Below, piece by piece: positions 1 through 9,143 of a stretch of DNA of 64,000 nucleotides. Under the pieces are notes generated by a model. It had not been told where the DNA came from. It saw only the letters and a program-made list of their open reading frames with translations, and made no database searches. The stretch spans positions 86,609 through 150,608 of the forward strand of contig CAIVEW010000050.1 in NCBI GenBank assembly GCA_903905065.1, in the 5' to 3' direction. Position 1 is the stretch's first letter; every line of letters begins with the position of its first letter. A program made the position numbers and the translations under genes. The stretch is from an uncultured Bacteroidota bacterium (GTDB taxonomy: Bacteria; Bacteroidota; Bacteroidia; Chitinophagales; Chitinophagaceae).

Positions 1-1
1 C

Positions 2-3000
2 AGGTTGCTGGATTCTCTTGACGAAGAGTATGGTGCGGAATTCTCACCTGATAATACCAAGCTGTACACTATGGAAGATTTTCCGGCGGCAGGGGTTTCG
101 AAGATAGCCCAGTATGATATAACGGGCGCTACGGCGGCTGCGATAAGGGCCACCAAGTATACAGTGGTTACGAGCTCGGCTGCCGCAAACGAACCCTATA
201 CCGATCCGAAGCTGGCGGTGAACAATAAAATCTACTTTGGTTCCATGACATCCTTACCTCAGTCCTACCTGAGTGTGATCAATAGTCCGAACGCGTCGGG
301 TGCAGCTTGTGGGTATGCGAACAATATAGTCACCTTATCGGGAGTAGGGTACAGTTATGCGCAAGAAGGTATGCCCAATGTAGTGCAGAATGTGGTGCAC
401 GATACTTCATTCCAGGAACATGATACGACGCTTTGCGTGATCGCATCATCCGGTATTATCCTGCATGCGCCTGCCGGCACATCTTATTATTGGTATGATG
501 GCACTACTGCGGCCACTCATCTAGCGGTAGCGTCAGGTACCTATTGGGTCAATGTTTCAAATCTGTGCAGCGTAATCAGTGACACCTTCAAAGTGCATGT
601 TGGCGCCACACCTATTTTGGGAACACTTACTATTTGCCCCGGAGGTAGCACAACCTTGACCAATACAACACCAGGTGGCACATGGACCAGTTCGCTTACT
701 TCTGTAGCAACCATCGGCGCTTCCTCAGGAGTTGTAAACGGAATTGGAAGCGGGACAACAACTATTTCTTATACGACACCGGGTTCTTTGGGTATTACCG
801 GTTGCACCTCAACTGCGGTAGTCACCGTAGATCCCTTATCATCTATTACGGGAACGCCGACGTTGTGTCTAGGAGGTACAACAATCCTCAGTAATACAAC
901 AGCAGGTGGTACCTGGAGCAGTGTAAATACTGCGGTTGCGACTATAGGCAGTGTAACTGGCGTGGTAAATGGAGTTTCAGCGGGAACCTCCACTATTTCC
1001 TATTTCACTGCGGCAGGGTGTTCAACCTCTATCGTTGTTACGGTTAGTGCTACATCTCCTATCAGCGGCACCTTGACTGTATGCCAGGGAAATACTATTA
1101 CATTAACCGATGTCACTACCGGTGGTACCTGGCAAAGCGGCAATCCCGGTGTTGCAACTATTGGAGCCGGTACGGGCGTTGTAACCGGTGTGAGTGGTGG
1201 CACAGCCACTATCACGTACATTACTCCTGCCGGTTGCATGGCAAATGCTGTCGTTACCGTTAACCCGGTGGGCCCGATCAATGGTTCGCTGTCGGTATGT
1301 CTGGGATATACGACAACACTGACGGATAATGCCGCAGGTGGCACCTGGAGCAGTACCAACCCCGGCATAGCAACTATTGTTGCAGGTACTGGTTTAGTCA
1401 CAGGAGTCGCTGTTGGGACGACGACTATAAGTTATTTGCTGCCATCTGGCTGTTTCGCAACCGCTGTGCTGACTGTTATTACGGTTGCGCCAATAAATGG
1501 CACCCCAGAGATGTGTGTAGGCAGTACCACTACGCTTAGCAGCTCTTCAACTGGCGGCACATGGAGCAGCGGTAACCCAGGTGTTGCAACTATTGGAGTT
1601 TCCTCGGGTGTTGTTAATGGTGTTTCTATTGGCACCGCAACCATTACCTACACCATAGGCGGTGGCTGCACAAATGCAATTGTGGTTACGGTAAACCCTT
1701 TGCCAGCGCCAATTTCTGGGACTACATCGGTATGCCAGGGCTTTACTGCGACTTTGACCGATGCGTCTGGCGGCGGTACCTGGAGCAGCAGCAATCCTGC
1801 GATCGCTTCGGTCGGTGCTTCTTCGGGGATTGTAAGTGGTGTTTCCGGAGGCACGGTGACTATTACGTACAAACTGCCAACCGGCTGTTTTGCGACGATC
1901 CCATTTATTGTGAATCCCACACCCCCAAATATTTCCGGGGCAGCAAATTTATGTATCGGATCATCAGTTACGTTAACCGATATTACTGCCGGAGGTACCT
2001 GGCTTAGCAGCAGCGCAGGCATTGCCAGTATCGGATTTTCAAGTGGCGTAGTGACAGGTATTTCGACCGGTTTTACCATAATCACCTATACGCTACCCAC
2101 GGGTTGTATTATCACAACAACGGTAAATGTGGGAACGCTGCCTGCGGCGCCGCTTACCACAAATCTTAACTATTGCCAAAACGATCCTGCCGCGCCATTG
2201 ACGGCGGTGGGTTCCGGGCTGGAATGGTATACGGTCGCCATAGGCGGATCACCGCTTGCTTCAGCCCCTGTTCCTTCAACTGCGGTTCCCGGGGTTACAA
2301 CGTGGTATGTCAGCCAAACTATTGGCTGCGAAGGCCCGCGTGCGCCACTAACGGTCACAGTTCACATAAAAGTACCAAGGCCTTTCATTCTTCCGGAGAA
2401 TTCGTCTACTTGTGCGTTCGCCCCGATCGGGTACAACTATAACGGCGTCACATTTACCGGTGAGACATTTGCATGGACGGTACCTTCAAATGCTGCGATA
2501 ACGGGTGGCTCTGCCTCTGGTTCCGGTATAGTGGTGACGTTTGATACAACCGCTGGTGCGAATGTCGTGTTTCTAACTGTTGGCGACGGTTATGTGCCCT
2601 GTAATGTCACCGACTCCGTGCCTATGATCGTAAATGTGGGCTCACCGGATGCTGCATTTTACATCAAACCCAATGTTTGTGTAGGTGATACAGTAACCGT
2701 CGCTTTAACTCATACAGACGTGGGCGTTTCAGATTATATATGGGATTTTGGTGCTCCGGGAACATATGACATGGTGGTTGCTTCGTCTAATCACGGAGGC
2801 CCATTCGGGATCGTATGGCCAACGCCGGGTATTAAGATCGTTACGATGACCGCAATGTCGGGAGGGAATTGTCCGTCTAAACCCGTGTCGGATACTTTTG
2901 ATGTGCATGATCTGCCTGATGCCACTTTTAGCATGACACCTAAATCTACTGGTACGCTGTGTCTCGAGGATAGCCTGCTTTTCAGTGCGCACTTGAAAGA

Positions 3001-3439
3001 TGCTAACTGTTCTTATTTGTGGCAACCTGAGCATTGCTTTAATAATAACAACCAGCCAGACATATGGGGAAAAGTGGAGCAGGGCAGAACCGAGATCACG
3101 CTGACGGTTACGGATGCGTTTGGCTGCACCTCTTCTTCCAGCCAGCAGATCAGCCCTGATGCCTGCTGTACTGTATTGTTCCCTACGGCATTCACCCCTA
3201 ATGGAGACGGGCTTAATGATTTCTATCGCCCGATCTTAAGTGGTTATCATAACTTCCACGAATTCCGTATAGTGAACCGTTGGGGTCAGACCGTTTTTGA
3301 AAGTGCTAACACTTTTCCATCATGGAATGGCAGCTTTAATGGCGTGCCACAGGATATGGGTGTTTACTACTACTATATCAAGTATGACTGTGGCGGAAAC
3401 ACCATAGAAGATAGGGGTGATGTTACGCTGGTAAGGTAA
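2..3439 (+). CDS. Secreted multi-domain Ig-like repeat protein with T9SS type B sorting domain (5' end missing)
   Basis: The frame is open to the left edge, so the N-terminus is outside the window. The visible start (about 200 residues) resembles a beta-propeller-like region; then come seven tandem Ig-like (Big_2-type) repeats of about 70 residues, each opening with a G-T-x-x-x-C motif and containing GGTWSS and a VVTV-like end (bases about 600-2150). A PKD-like domain with WDFGAPG follows near base 2740. The last 90 residues have the TPNGDGLND and NRWG motifs of the gliding-motility C-terminal (CHU_C, type B sorting) domain, which is recognised by the type IX secretion system. The protein is therefore probably exported to the cell surface or medium and may be an adhesin; ligand unknown. 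A strong terminator follows it. Confidence 0.85.
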   Translation, partial: RLLDSLDEEYGAEFSPDNTKLYTMEDFPAAGVSKIAQYDITGATAAAIRATKYTVVTSSAAANEPYTDPKLAVNNKIYFGSMTSLPQSYLSVINSPNASGAACGYANNIVTLSGVGYSYAQEGMPNVVQNVVHDTSFQEHDTTLCVIASSGIILHAPAGTSYYWYDGTTAATHLAVASGTYWVNVSNLCSVISDTFKVHVGATPILGTLTICPGGSTTLTNTTPGGTWTSSLTSVATIGASSGVVNGIGSGTTTISYTTPGSLGITGCTSTAVVTVDPLSSITGTPTLCLGGTTILSNTTAGGTWSSVNTAVATIGSVTGVVNGVSAGTSTISYFTAAGCSTSIVVTVSATSPISGTLTVCQGNTITLTDVTTGGTWQSGNPGVATIGAGTGVVTGVSGGTATITYITPAGCMANAVVTVNPVGPINGSLSVCLGYTTTLTDNAAGGTWSSTNPGIATIVAGTGLVTGVAVGTTTISYLLPSGCFATAVLTVITVAPINGTPEMCVGSTTTLSSSSTGGTWSSGNPGVATIGVSSGVVNGVSIGTATITYTIGGGCTNAIVVTVNPLPAPISGTTSVCQGFTATLTDASGGGTWSSSNPAIASVGASSGIVSGVSGGTVTITYKLPTGCFATIPFIVNPTPPNISGAANLCIGSSVTLTDITAGGTWLSSSAGIASIGFSSGVVTGISTGFTIITYTLPTGCIITTTVNVGTLPAAPLTTNLNYCQNDPAAPLTAVGSGLEWYTVAIGGSPLASAPVPSTAVPGVTTWYVSQTIGCEGPRAPLTVTVHIKVPRPFILPENSSTCAFAPIGYNYNGVTFTGETFAWTVPSNAAITGGSASGSGIVVTFDTTAGANVVFLTVGDGYVPCNVTDSVPMIVNVGSPDAAFYIKPNVCVGDTVTVALTHTDVGVSDYIWDFGAPGTYDMVVASSNHGGPFGIVWPTPGIKIVTMTAMSGGNCPSKPVSDTFDVHDLPDATFSMTPKSTGTLCLEDSLLFSAHLKDANCSYLWQPEHCFNNNNQPDIWGKVEQGRTEITLTVTDAFGCTSSSSQQISPDACCTVLFPTAFTPNGDGLNDFYRPILSGYHNFHEFRIVNRWGQTVFESANTFPSWNGSFNGVPQDMGVYYYYIKYDCGGNTIEDRGDVTLVR

Positions 3440-3460
3440 TTCTTAAAAAAAGTAATTACA

Positions 3461-3494
3461 AAAATAGCCTGGGTCATGTTCCCCAGGCTATTTT
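3461..3494 (+). terminator. Intrinsic terminator after the Ig-repeat gene
   Basis: A perfect 13-bp stem (3461-3473 with 3482-3494, core AATAGCCTGGG) encloses an 8-base loop. The stem ends in four T residues, with A residues on the other side, so it could work in both directions. It lies 22 bases after the stop codon. Confidence 0.85.
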
Positions 3495-3804
3495 GTTTTC
3501 ATTTGCCTGATAACGGACAGAACATTCTGAAAAATCGCCAAAGGAGTTTTTTAAGCTTTTATATGAGAATAATACTTTTTGTGTAGTTATTTGCAAAACA
3601 CCTGGCCGGTATCAGGAATTCACCTATTCAATAAGTGTTTTTTTACCACTAATAAAACTGTGAAAACGCTTGTGAATAGTGACTTATACGGGGTATTAAC
3701 AAAGTTATTAACACCCTACATTTTAACAGCTTAAATACTTGCATTTCATCCGCCAAATGCCGCTTTAAAACTGTATATTTGCACATCTTATTTTAAAGCG
3801 AATT
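3495..3804. other. Gene-free upstream region of gyrA
   Basis: This AT-rich stretch holds no open frame of note. Apart from the gyrA -7 box near its right end I see only short A/T runs and a repeated ATTAACA word around 3690-3715. It is long enough for supercoiling-dependent control of gyrA, but no specific operator is visible. Confidence 0.5.
3774..3781 (+). promoter_or_regulatory. Promoter -7 box of gyrA
   Basis: TATATTTG matches the Bacteroidota -7 consensus TAnnTTTG exactly. It ends 23 bases before the gyrA ATG. No clear TTTG -33 element is seen at the expected distance. Confidence 0.65.
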
Positions 3805-6468
3805 ATGGACCAAAATAACGAAGATAATTTACCACAGGAAGCGCCTGAAGAATCGAATAAAATAATACAAATCAATATTGAGGAGCAGATGAAAACGGCC
3901 TATATCGACTATTCTATGTCGGTAATAGTAGGCCGGGCACTGCCTGATGTTCGTGATGGGTTGAAACCTGTGCACCGCCGTGTACTTTTTGCGATGCACG
4001 AGCTGGGAAATACGTTTAATAAGCCGCATAAGAAATGTGCCCGTATTGTAGGGGAAGTGCTGGGTAAGTATCACCCGCATGGCGATGTATCTGTGTATGA
4101 TGCTATGGTGCGTATGGCGCAGCCGTGGAGCATGAGGTATATGATGGTGGACGGCCAGGGAAACTTCGGCTCGCAGGACGGCGATAACCCGGCGGCTATG
4201 AGGTATACCGAAGCCCGTATGCTGAAGCTGGGCGAGGCCATGATGGAAGACATCGAGAAGGAGACCGTTGACTTTACACTCAACTTCGATGATACGCTTG
4301 AAGAACCAACGGTATTGCCGACCCGCCTGCCGCAGTTACTGCTCAATGGGTCGTCGGGTATAGCTGTAGGTATGGCTACCAACATGATGCCGCACAACCT
4401 TACAGAAGTGATTGATGGTTGCCTGGCATACATCGACAATAACGACATTACTATAGACGAACTGATGAAGTATGTGAAGGCGCCTGATTTTCCTACAGGC
4501 GGCATCATATTCGGCATTGAGGGTATTAAGCAGGGTTTTCATACAGGCAGGGGCAGGGTAGTGCTTCGTGGAAGAGTGACCGTGGAAACTGCGAAATCCG
4601 GAAAGGAAACGATCATCATAACTGAAGTACCCTACCAGGTGAGCCGCGATGCGCTTGCCGAGAAAATAGGTGCATTGGTAAATAACAAGATCATCGACGG
4701 TATTACCCATGTGGGCAATGAGTCGAACAAAGAAGGTACGCGTGTGGTTGTAGAACTGCGCAGGGATGCAGTAGCTCAGGTCGTGATCAACCAGCTTTAT
4801 AAGTACAGTGAGCTGCAAACGTCTTACGGTATAAACAATGTGGCGCTGGTGAATGGCCGTCCACGCACACTGAACCTAAAGGACGTCATCTCTGAATTTA
4901 TCATTTTCAGGCATGAAGTGATCGTGCGCCGTACGCAGTACGAACTCAAGGAAGCTAAGAAACGTGCGCATATATTGGAGGGCTACCTGATAGCCCTTGA
5001 TCACCTCGATGAAGTGATCAGGCTCATACGCAATTCGGCTAACCCGGATATTGCCAAGGATGGCCTTATTACTTCGTTCGGAATGACGGAGATACAGGCC
5101 AAGGCAGTGCTTGAGCTCCGCTTACAGCGACTTACCGGTATGGAGCGCGAGAAGATCCGCGAAGAGCATGCCGAGTTGATGAAACTTATTGCTCATCTGG
5201 AACTGATATTGGGCGACCAGGGTATGCGTTACCAGATCATAAAGGACGAACTGCTGGATGTGCAGAAAAAATTTGGCGATGAACGCAAGAGCGAGATACA
5301 CTACATGGCCGACGAGATGAGCATTGAAGACCTCATAGAGAAGGAAGATGTGGTGATCACTATCTCTCACCTCGGCTATATCAAGCGCACATCAAACGAT
5401 GAGTATCGTTCGCAGCGCCGTGGCGGCCGTGGAGCAATGGGTGGCAAAACAAGGGATGCCGATTATATCGAGCATTTGTTTGTGGCCTCCACGCACCATA
5501 CGCTCATGTTCTTTACAGAAAAAGGAAGATGTTTCTGGCTTAAAGTGTACGAGATACCCGAAGCCGATAAGAACGGAAAGGGAAGGGCGATCCAGAACAT
5601 GATACAGATACCTGCTGACGATAAGATACGCACGGTAATAGACGTGCCCAAGCTGGAAGATGAAGAGTTTATCAATTCGCATTTTGTAGTGTTATGTACC
5701 AAGAAGGGTATTATCAAGAAGACAAAACTCGCTGACTTCAGTCGTCCGCGTGCAAATGGCATAATCGCTATTACCATTGAAGAAGGTGACCAGTTGCTTG
5801 ATGTATCACTGACGCAGGAAGATTACTACATTATGATGGCGGTGAAATCCGGACGTGCGATATGCTTTCCGCAAGAGAAAGTGCGGGCGACAGGCCGTGG
5901 CGCGATAGGCGTTTTTGGTATAGAACTGGATGAAAATAATGATGAGGTTATTGGTATGCTGTGTGTCGCTAAAACAGATGTGACCAAGCAGGTGCTGGTG
6001 GTTTCGGAAAAAGGCCTTGGTAAGCGTACTCCATTCTTAGAAAAGATCGACAAAGTGGATGGTGCCGAAGAAAGCAGTGGCGAAGATGAACCGCACAACC
6101 TTGTTCAGATAGGCGATGACAAATACCTGCTCTCTTACAGGGTTACTAACCGTGGCGGCAAAGGTGTGAAAACTATCAACGTTACCGAAAAGACCGGAGC
6201 ATTGATAGGGCTGGTAGGTGTAGCTGAGACAGACGATCTGATGATAACCTGCGAGTCGGGAGTTACTATCCGCATGAAGGTATCCGCCATCCGGGAAGCC
6301 GGAAGGGCAACGCAGGGTGTAAAGCTGATCAATATTGATGAAGGCGATAAGATAGCAGCCATAGCGCGCATAGCAGAGCAGGAAGAAGATGAGAATGGAA
6401 ATGGAACAGATGAGCATACCGAGACAGCCAACGAGGCAGGTGATGAACCAGCCCCGGTCGCAGAATAG
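3805..6468 (+). CDS. gyrA: DNA gyrase subunit A
   Basis: This is the breakage-reunion subunit of gyrase, which introduces negative supercoils in DNA together with GyrB. The winged-helix core shows the catalytic tyrosine Y134 in AMRYTEAR, and the quinolone region HPHGDVSVYDAM, where V95 occupies the position of E. coli Ser83. The GyrA box QRRGGRG (537-543) marks the C-terminal DNA-wrapping pinwheel and separates gyrase from topoisomerase IV. The 887-residue length is normal; the last 30 residues are an acidic tail. The ATG is preceded by a -7 box and no Shine-Dalgarno. The downstream TPR gene starts 43 bases after the stop and may be co-transcribed. Confidence 0.98.
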   Translation: MDQNNEDNLPQEAPEESNKIIQINIEEQMKTAYIDYSMSVIVGRALPDVRDGLKPVHRRVLFAMHELGNTFNKPHKKCARIVGEVLGKYHPHGDVSVYDAMVRMAQPWSMRYMMVDGQGNFGSQDGDNPAAMRYTEARMLKLGEAMMEDIEKETVDFTLNFDDTLEEPTVLPTRLPQLLLNGSSGIAVGMATNMMPHNLTEVIDGCLAYIDNNDITIDELMKYVKAPDFPTGGIIFGIEGIKQGFHTGRGRVVLRGRVTVETAKSGKETIIITEVPYQVSRDALAEKIGALVNNKIIDGITHVGNESNKEGTRVVVELRRDAVAQVVINQLYKYSELQTSYGINNVALVNGRPRTLNLKDVISEFIIFRHEVIVRRTQYELKEAKKRAHILEGYLIALDHLDEVIRLIRNSANPDIAKDGLITSFGMTEIQAKAVLELRLQRLTGMEREKIREEHAELMKLIAHLELILGDQGMRYQIIKDELLDVQKKFGDERKSEIHYMADEMSIEDLIEKEDVVITISHLGYIKRTSNDEYRSQRRGGRGAMGGKTRDADYIEHLFVASTHHTLMFFTEKGRCFWLKVYEIPEADKNGKGRAIQNMIQIPADDKIRTVIDVPKLEDEEFINSHFVVLCTKKGIIKKTKLADFSRPRANGIIAITIEEGDQLLDVSLTQEDYYIMMAVKSGRAICFPQEKVRATGRGAIGVFGIELDENNDEVIGMLCVAKTDVTKQVLVVSEKGLGKRTPFLEKIDKVDGAEESSGEDEPHNLVQIGDDKYLLSYRVTNRGGKGVKTINVTEKTGALIGLVGVAETDDLMITCESGVTIRMKVSAIREAGRATQGVKLINIDEGDKIAAIARIAEQEEDENGNGTDEHTETANEAGDEPAPVAE

Positions 6469-6511
6469 TTATGAGGTAAAAAAACACAAACAGTAATCTT
6501 AACCGATATAA

Positions 6512-7786
6512 ATGAAAAAAGTAGTTCTGATCATCGCCTCCCTGAGCATTTCATGCGCGGCTTTCGCCCAGGAAAAATATGTTACCGCGGCCCGCACTGC
6601 CTTGACAAAGTCGAACGACCTTGAGGAAGCCAAGCAAGATATCGACAAAGCCATGGCCGGTCCGGCAATGCAGGAAAATCCCAAAGCGCTGCTGACCAAA
6701 GGTGAAATTTATGTTGGCCTTATGGGAGTGGAAAAATACAAAGCAACTAACCCTTACCGTGAAGGCGCACAGGCTTTGATAAAACTGGCAGAAATAAAAC
6801 CAGACTATGAAAAAGAAGAAACAGACATGTTTTTATTAATGTCGGCCGGGCTTTATTATAACGAAGCTGTGACGAAATATGGCAATAAGAGCGACTCCGG
6901 CAGGTATACAGCTTCCGCCGAATTGTTCCGAAATGTTCTAAGGATCCGTGATCTCAATGGTGGTAAACGATTTGAAAAGTTTGCGGGTATACAAAGATTG
7001 GATACTGCTGTTGCCAAAACAAAAATGTACCTGGCGTTTTGCAGTTATTTCACCGGGAAATATGCGGAGGCCATACCCATGTTGACTGCTGCGAAGGACA
7101 ACCCGATAACTAAGTCCACATATATTTACGAAGACCTGATCGATGCTTATGAGAAGCAGAAGGATATGGACAAGGAGCTGGCAACCATACAGGAAGCACG
7201 CACGGCATATCCTGACGATCACGGCCTCAGGAACGATGAATTGAATTACTACATGATCACCGGCAAGCAAGACGAACTGGTAAAGAAACTGGAGGTTGAG
7301 GCTTCCAAAGATCCAAACAATGCGGAAATGCAGTTTAATATCGGTATTGTTTACAATGGGCTGGCCAACCCGAAAACCGGAAAGAAGCCCGATAACCGGG
7401 CTGAGCTGATGACCAAGGCGGAAGGGGCATACCTAAATGCGTTAAAAATAGCTCCTGAAAATCCGGACTACAATTATAACCTTGGCGGTTTTTACAACAA
7501 CAAGGCTAAGGAAATAAATGACCAGATGAATGCGATCACGGGAACGTCGGCGTCTGAGCAAAAGAAGTATGACGACCTGAAAGTGAAACGCGATGAACTT
7601 TTCGAGAAGGCGCTCCCCTATGTGGAAAAGGCATACAATTCGTATGATGCTAAAGCAGGAACACTAAAAGCAGCCGAGAAGAATGCTTATTCCAGTTGCA
7701 TACAAGTGCTGATGCAAATATATTCGATACAGAATAAGATGGATAAAGTGGACGTACTGAAAAAGAAATTGAATGCGATCAAATAA
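6512..7786 (+). CDS. Exported TPR protein, paralogue 1 of 3
   Basis: The 424-residue protein begins with a clear signal peptide (MKKVVLIIASLSISCAAFAQ) and consists of helical tetratricopeptide-like repeats (for example EAKQDIDKAM, and the ALKIAPENPDYNYNLGGFY unit near residue 315). TPR arrays bind protein partners; nothing here suggests catalysis. It is the first of three tandem homologous genes of similar size sharing the same order of motifs, including a DDLKxKRDxLFxKxxPYxEKAY segment near the C-terminus. It follows gyrA by 43 bases with no terminator between. Location is most likely periplasm. Its function is not known. Confidence 0.85.
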   Translation: MKKVVLIIASLSISCAAFAQEKYVTAARTALTKSNDLEEAKQDIDKAMAGPAMQENPKALLTKGEIYVGLMGVEKYKATNPYREGAQALIKLAEIKPDYEKEETDMFLLMSAGLYYNEAVTKYGNKSDSGRYTASAELFRNVLRIRDLNGGKRFEKFAGIQRLDTAVAKTKMYLAFCSYFTGKYAEAIPMLTAAKDNPITKSTYIYEDLIDAYEKQKDMDKELATIQEARTAYPDDHGLRNDELNYYMITGKQDELVKKLEVEASKDPNNAEMQFNIGIVYNGLANPKTGKKPDNRAELMTKAEGAYLNALKIAPENPDYNYNLGGFYNNKAKEINDQMNAITGTSASEQKKYDDLKVKRDELFEKALPYVEKAYNSYDAKAGTLKAAEKNAYSSCIQVLMQIYSIQNKMDKVDVLKKKLNAIK

Positions 7787-7793
7787 ATTAGAA

Positions 7794-9089
7794 ATGACGA
7801 GCAGATCACGAAGTGTTATTTTATTTTTTCTTGGCACAGGGCTTGCAATAAATGCTTTTGCCCAGGCAAAACCGGCAAAGCCCAGCGGCGATGATAAGTT
7901 TATTATTTCAGCGCTTACGGCTTTAAAGGCAAATAACCTTGACGATGCGAAACAGGAAATAGACAAGGCATTCACCCCTGAAACGAAGGATAAGACCAAG
8001 GCGCTGTTTGTAAAGGCAGAGATATACATTTCGCTTCAGGAGCAGGACAAGAATAAGGGCACAACACTATACCAGGACGCAGCTAAGTCGCTTTTCAAAT
8101 TAATGGAATCAAAACCTGACTATGAGAAAGCGACGGTAAGCCAGTTATTGCTCTACTGTGGTTTTGCATACTATAACGACGGCGTGAAGGCCTATAGCGA
8201 CCACAAGTATCCGGAAACTATAGAGTTGATGAAGAATGTGATAAAGGTACGCGATGTAGACGGAGGCAGTAAGAAATTTGAAAACCTGCCGCAAGCCAGG
8301 CAATTTGATACCATTTGCGCAACCGCTACGTTGAGCATGGCCAACAGTGCCTATACCTTACTGAAATACGACGAAGCGATCCCTTATCTTACTACAGCCA
8401 AGGCTAATCCGATCACCAGATCTGCAGCTGTGTTTGAGTGTCTTATAGACGCCTATAATCACCAGAAAAATGCAAAAGATATTTTTTCGATCATAGAGGA
8501 GGCTAGAGGTGCCTATCCTGATGATCTCATAATCAGGAACCAGGAATTGAATTACTATCTCAGCGCAGGCAAACACGAAGAGCTTGCAAAGAAACTTGAA
8601 GCTGCCGCGGCGAAGGAACCGAACAATTCCGAAATTCTGAACAACCTGGCTTTCGCTTATTTGTCGATGGCGAATGCGAAGGACGGCAAGAAGGGCGATG
8701 TTGCGCAACTGACAGCAAAGGCCGAAGATGCATTCAAGGCAGCTTTAAAGTTGTCTCCTGAAAATGGCTCCAGCAATTATAATTTCGGTGCATTATACTT
8801 TAACCAGGGCATAGACCTTAATGAGCAAATGAATGCAATTGCCGCATCTGCTGCTCCGGACCAGAAAAAATACGATGACCTGAAATCAAAACGGGATGCC
8901 CTGTTTTTGAAGTCTACCCCTTACCTCGAAAAGGCGTATAGTATCTACTCCGCAAATGAAACGAACCTGAGAGGCGAAGATCAGGCCAATTATAAAGGTG
9001 CTGTAGCTGCTTTAGGGAAGGTATATGCTGCGCAAAACAAAGCAGATAAGGCCGCAGAAATGAACCGGAAGTATGATAGCCTGAAATAG
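7794..9089 (+). CDS. Exported TPR protein, paralogue 2 of 3
   Basis: This is a homologue of the preceding gene (431 residues) with the same repeat layout and the same NDQMNAI-like and KSKRDALF segments. I chose the ATG at 7794, seven bases after the previous stop, because it gives a normal signal peptide (MTSRSRSVILFFLGTGLAI, cleavage near NAFAQ). The frame also contains an ATG at 7773 that would overlap the previous gene by 14 bases and add seven polar residues. Close spacing implies one transcript and translational coupling. Probably a periplasmic protein-protein interaction scaffold, by inference from the TPR fold only. Confidence 0.82.
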   Translation: MTSRSRSVILFFLGTGLAINAFAQAKPAKPSGDDKFIISALTALKANNLDDAKQEIDKAFTPETKDKTKALFVKAEIYISLQEQDKNKGTTLYQDAAKSLFKLMESKPDYEKATVSQLLLYCGFAYYNDGVKAYSDHKYPETIELMKNVIKVRDVDGGSKKFENLPQARQFDTICATATLSMANSAYTLLKYDEAIPYLTTAKANPITRSAAVFECLIDAYNHQKNAKDIFSIIEEARGAYPDDLIIRNQELNYYLSAGKHEELAKKLEAAAAKEPNNSEILNNLAFAYLSMANAKDGKKGDVAQLTAKAEDAFKAALKLSPENGSSNYNFGALYFNQGIDLNEQMNAIAASAAPDQKKYDDLKSKRDALFLKSTPYLEKAYSIYSANETNLRGEDQANYKGAVAALGKVYAAQNKADKAAEMNRKYDSLK

Positions 9090-9143
9090 TGGTTTGCGCA
9101 GCCTGATATGTATTATTGATTCTGTTGTAAAAAATTATGCAAT

